A stretch of DNA of 64,000 nucleotides from Actinokineospora terrae (lineage in GTDB: Bacteria; Actinomycetota; Actinomycetes; Mycobacteriales; Pseudonocardiaceae), in NCBI RefSeq assembly GCF_900111175.1, contig NZ_FOGI01000002.1, positions 46,022-110,021 of the forward strand. The letters run 5' to 3'. The translations under genes and the position numbers were made by a program. Under the pieces are notes generated by a model that was not told the origin of the DNA, ran no database searches, and saw nothing but the letters and a program-made list of their open reading frames with translations. Shown here one piece after another: positions 61,678-64,000 of the stretch (position 1 is its first letter; every line of letters starts with the position of its first letter).

Positions 61678-64000
61678 GCGAGCTCGTCGAGCAGCCGGTC
61701 GACGTCCTGGTCGAGCAGGGCGGGCAGGGCGCGCAGCGCGCGCAGGAGATCTGCTGCGACGGCCTCGACCTCACCGGGGTCGAAGATCCCGGCCTGGGGC
61801 GAGAGCACACCCGTCCAGCCCGCGTCGGTGGGGACGACGGTGAGGGTGAGCGGGTGGTGGGTGCGTTCGCGGAACCGGGTGCCGGTGACGACGAGCCCGG
61901 GAGCGGGCTCGCGCAGCCGGGTGGGGTCGACCGGGTAGTTCTCGAACACGAGGAGGGTGTCGAACAACCGCTCCCGACCCGTGGTGGCGGCGAGTTCGGC
62001 GACACCGATGTGCTGGTGCTCCACCATGGCGTGCTGGCGCGACTGCGCGTCGGCCAGCGCCTCGGCGAGGGTCCCGGTCAGCCGGGCGCGGACCGCGACG
62101 GTGTTGGCCAGCAGACCGAGGATGTCCTCCACCCCCGCCACCTCGGGTGTGCGGCAGGCGACCATGGTGCCGAAGGCGACGTCGCGGCGGCCCGAACGCG
62201 TGGCGAGGACCGCCGCCCAGCCGCCCTGCAGCATGGTGTTGGGGGTGAGCCCGCGGTCGGCGCCCGCGGCGGAGAGCGCCGCGACGACCGGGCCGGGCAC
62301 GGTGAACAGGACCGGATCGGCCGCGGCGACGACGGCGCGCCTGCCGTGCAGCACGTGGTCGCCCTCGGGCAGGTCGAGCAGTTCGCGCCGCCAGGCGCGC
62401 AGGTCCGCGGCGTGGTCACGGGCCGCGAGCCACCGGGTGTGGTGGGCGAACGGGGTGGGCTCGGGCGGTTCGGTCCCGCTGTAGAGGGCGAACAGCTCGG
62501 TGAGGATCCGCGGGGCGGACCAGCCGTCGGACAGCAGGTGGTGGCTGGTCAGCACGAGGTCGTGGTGACCGGGTCCGCGCCGCAGCACGGTGAGCCGGAA
62601 CAGCGGGCCGGTGGCCAGGTCGAACGGTTCGGCCAGGTCCTCGGCGAGCACGCGCTCCCGGTCGGCGTCCTCGACCTCGCCGGTGGCGAAGCCGGGTTCG
62701 GGTCGGGCGGGGATGACCTGGACGGCGTGGCCGGACGGGAACACCGCGCCCAGGTTGGGGTTGCGGGCGAGCAGGCGGGTGGCCGCGGCGCGCAGGGACG
62801 CCGGGTCGAGGTCGCCGTCGAGGGTGAAGACGGCCTGGACGGTGTAGGGGTCCTCGCCCGTCCGGGCCTGGTCGAGCATGAGCTCTTGCAGGGGTGTCAG
62901 CGGGAGCAGGTCGCCGCCGGGCACGTCGGCGGTGAGCTCGGCGAGCTCACGGGTGAAGCGCTGCCCCAGCTCGGCGATCTCCTCGGGGGTGAACAGCGCC
63001 GCGGGCCAGGTGAAGCGGACACCCAGGCACTCGCCGTGCCCGTCGTCGCGGAGCAGGGCGTTCACCATGAGTGGGTGCGGCAGCGGCAGGTCCTCGCCGC
63101 CGGAGCCGAGTGGGTCCGCGTCCGGCGGGGACTGCCAGGCGGTCTCCTCCTCGGGCGCGGCGGGGAAGCGCCCGAGGTAGTTCCAGCCGACCTCGGGCGG
63201 GCGCACCAGGTCGCCACCGAGGATCCCGTGGCCGAGGCCGTCGCCTGCGGCGCGCAGGTGTTCGCGGACAGCGCGCAGGGCGGATGCGGTCTGGGCGGGC
63301 GGGGTGATCCGGGCTGGGTGCACGGCCGTGAACCAGCCCACCGCCTGGGACAGGTCCACCGGTCCGGAGAAGTCCGGGAGGTGCGCCGGGCGGCCATGGC
63401 CCTCGAGCGCGACGAGCAGGTCGGGCGCGGTACCGCGCCAGGCGCCCACCGCGCGGGCGAGGGCGGTGAGCAGCACCGTGTCCGGGGTCGTGCGGTACGC
63501 GGCGGGCAGGGTGGTGATCGCCGCGCGGGTGGTGGTCGGGTCGACGCGGATGTGGTGGTGGCGAGCAGTCGCGGCGGTGTCGCGGATCGGGTCGAGGGCG
63601 GGCAGCGGGGCGGGCGGGGCCGCGGCGACGCGGTGCCAGTGCGCGAGTTCGTCCTGTCGCGCGGGTGCGGCGGCGCGCAGTGCCCGCGCCCAGCCCAGCA
63701 GGGACATGCCGTGGCGGGCGAGGGCGGCGCCCGCGTGGGCTTGGGCGATGTCGTCGAGCAGGACGCGCCACGACACGGCGTCGACCACGAGGTGGTGGGC
63801 GATGAGGACGAGCCTGCCCAGTCGGGTGGGTCCCGCGTCGATCCACACCGCGCGCAGCAGCGGCCCGGTGCGCGGGTCCATCGCGGCGCGCACCCGGTCG
63901 ATGTGCTCCAAGGCGAGCGCACTCGGGTCGCCGGTGGCGGTCACCGCCGTGAGGACGTCCGCTCCGGTCACCGCACCCACCTCGGGGATGCGCAGCACGG
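61674..64000 (-). CDS. Non-ribosomal peptide synthetase, C-terminal part: epimerization and condensation domains (partial)
   Basis: The window shows the last 775 residues; the gene continues off the right edge. An epimerization domain comes first: VLIAHHLVVDAVSWRVLLDD (HHxxxD with the E-type DAVSW), VGWFTAVHP and WNYLGRFPAAPEE. It is followed by a condensation domain (from about residue 370): PLTPLQELMLDQ, DLVLTSHHLLSDGWSAPRIL (active-site HHxxxDG) and MLQGGWAAVLA. The protein ends there, without adenylation, carrier or thioesterase. E converts the upstream residue to the D form; the terminal C may release the product or hand it to another protein. Confidence 0.9.
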   Translation of the reverse strand, partial: VLRIPEVGAVTGADVLTAVTATGDPSALALEHIDRVRAAMDPRTGPLLRAVWIDAGPTRLGRLVLIAHHLVVDAVSWRVLLDDIAQAHAGAALARHGMSLLGWARALRAAAPARQDELAHWHRVAAAPPAPLPALDPIRDTAATARHHHIRVDPTTTRAAITTLPAAYRTTPDTVLLTALARAVGAWRGTAPDLLVALEGHGRPAHLPDFSGPVDLSQAVGWFTAVHPARITPPAQTASALRAVREHLRAAGDGLGHGILGGDLVRPPEVGWNYLGRFPAAPEEETAWQSPPDADPLGSGGEDLPLPHPLMVNALLRDDGHGECLGVRFTWPAALFTPEEIAELGQRFTRELAELTADVPGGDLLPLTPLQELMLDQARTGEDPYTVQAVFTLDGDLDPASLRAAATRLLARNPNLGAVFPSGHAVQVIPARPEPGFATGEVEDADRERVLAEDLAEPFDLATGPLFRLTVLRRGPGHHDLVLTSHHLLSDGWSAPRILTELFALYSGTEPPEPTPFAHHTRWLAARDHAADLRAWRRELLDLPEGDHVLHGRRAVVAAADPVLFTVPGPVVAALSAAGADRGLTPNTMLQGGWAAVLATRSGRRDVAFGTMVACRTPEVAGVEDILGLLANTVAVRARLTGTLAEALADAQSRQHAMVEHQHIGVAELAATTGRERLFDTLLVFENYPVDPTRLREPAPGLVVTGTRFRERTHHPLTLTVVPTDAGWTGVLSPQAGIFDPGEVEAVAADLLRALRALPALLDQDVDRLLDELA

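Noticed and set aside
58949..62005. A 1018-codon minus frame that would fuse DAHP synthase with upstream sequence
   Set aside because: The upstream part is a shadow of the MFS gene; ATG 60211 has a strong ribosome site and overlaps the MFS stop.

Overview
The window is very GC-rich, with GTG and TTG starts, many 4-base ATGA/GTGA gene overlaps, and families typical of filamentous actinomycetes: an RbpA-like RNA polymerase-binding protein, STAND/NB-ARC regulators with TPR tails, an AfsA-like hotdog protein, NRPS, BldC/CarH-type MerR and XRE regulators. A chromosome of a Pseudonocardiales-like actinomycete is the best guess. That placement is an inference from gene content; no rRNA or tRNA gene was found to anchor it.

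Layout. 1-9.5 kb: a complete type I-E CRISPR-Cas locus on the minus strand (cas3, then cse1-cse2-cas7e-cas5e-cas6e-cas1-cas2) reading towards an array that runs off the left edge. A repeat-like mini-array lies between cas3 and cse1. 9.5-13.9 kb: accessory DNA with small ORFs, an XRE/TPR regulator paired with a flavoprotein, and frameshifted remnants. 13.9-31.4 kb: a one-directional (+) block of about 17 tightly coupled genes: secreted trypsin-like protease, anchored protein, TPR proteins, RbpA paralogue, NB-ARC protein, MarR, several XRE proteins (one with many tandem HTH-like modules), an XRE-XRE-CRP fusion and a CPBP membrane protein. This block is the strongest candidate for an undescribed regulatory system. 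31.4-38 kb: two secreted nucleases, a truncated STAND protein, and decayed methyltransferase, STAS, serine-recombinase and IS5 pieces. 38-45.4 kb: a hybrid histidine kinase, a 23-aa peptide gene with a strong terminator, a MerR/B12-like regulator, duplicated beta-propeller fragments and an MFS transporter.

45.8-50 kb: a minus-strand operon (AfsA-like, HAD phosphatase, KAS III, two unassigned proteins, tautomerase) that looks like a small-molecule pathway, possibly a butyrolactone/furan-type signal. 50-53.8 kb: MFS, carboxymuconolactone-decarboxylase-like and aldo/keto reductase genes, with a divergent XRE regulator. 53.9-58.8 kb: a STAND/TPR protein, two secreted proteins and a DUF309 protein. 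58.9 kb to the right edge: an operon encoding an NRPS (epimerization plus terminal condensation domain, cut by the window), a DHA2 exporter and a class II DAHP synthase, the left end of a natural-product cluster.

Many genes in the accessory parts carry single frameshifts. These may be true decay or sequencing indels in GC-rich runs; raw reads would decide. Function calls come from reading motifs by eye; no database search was run.
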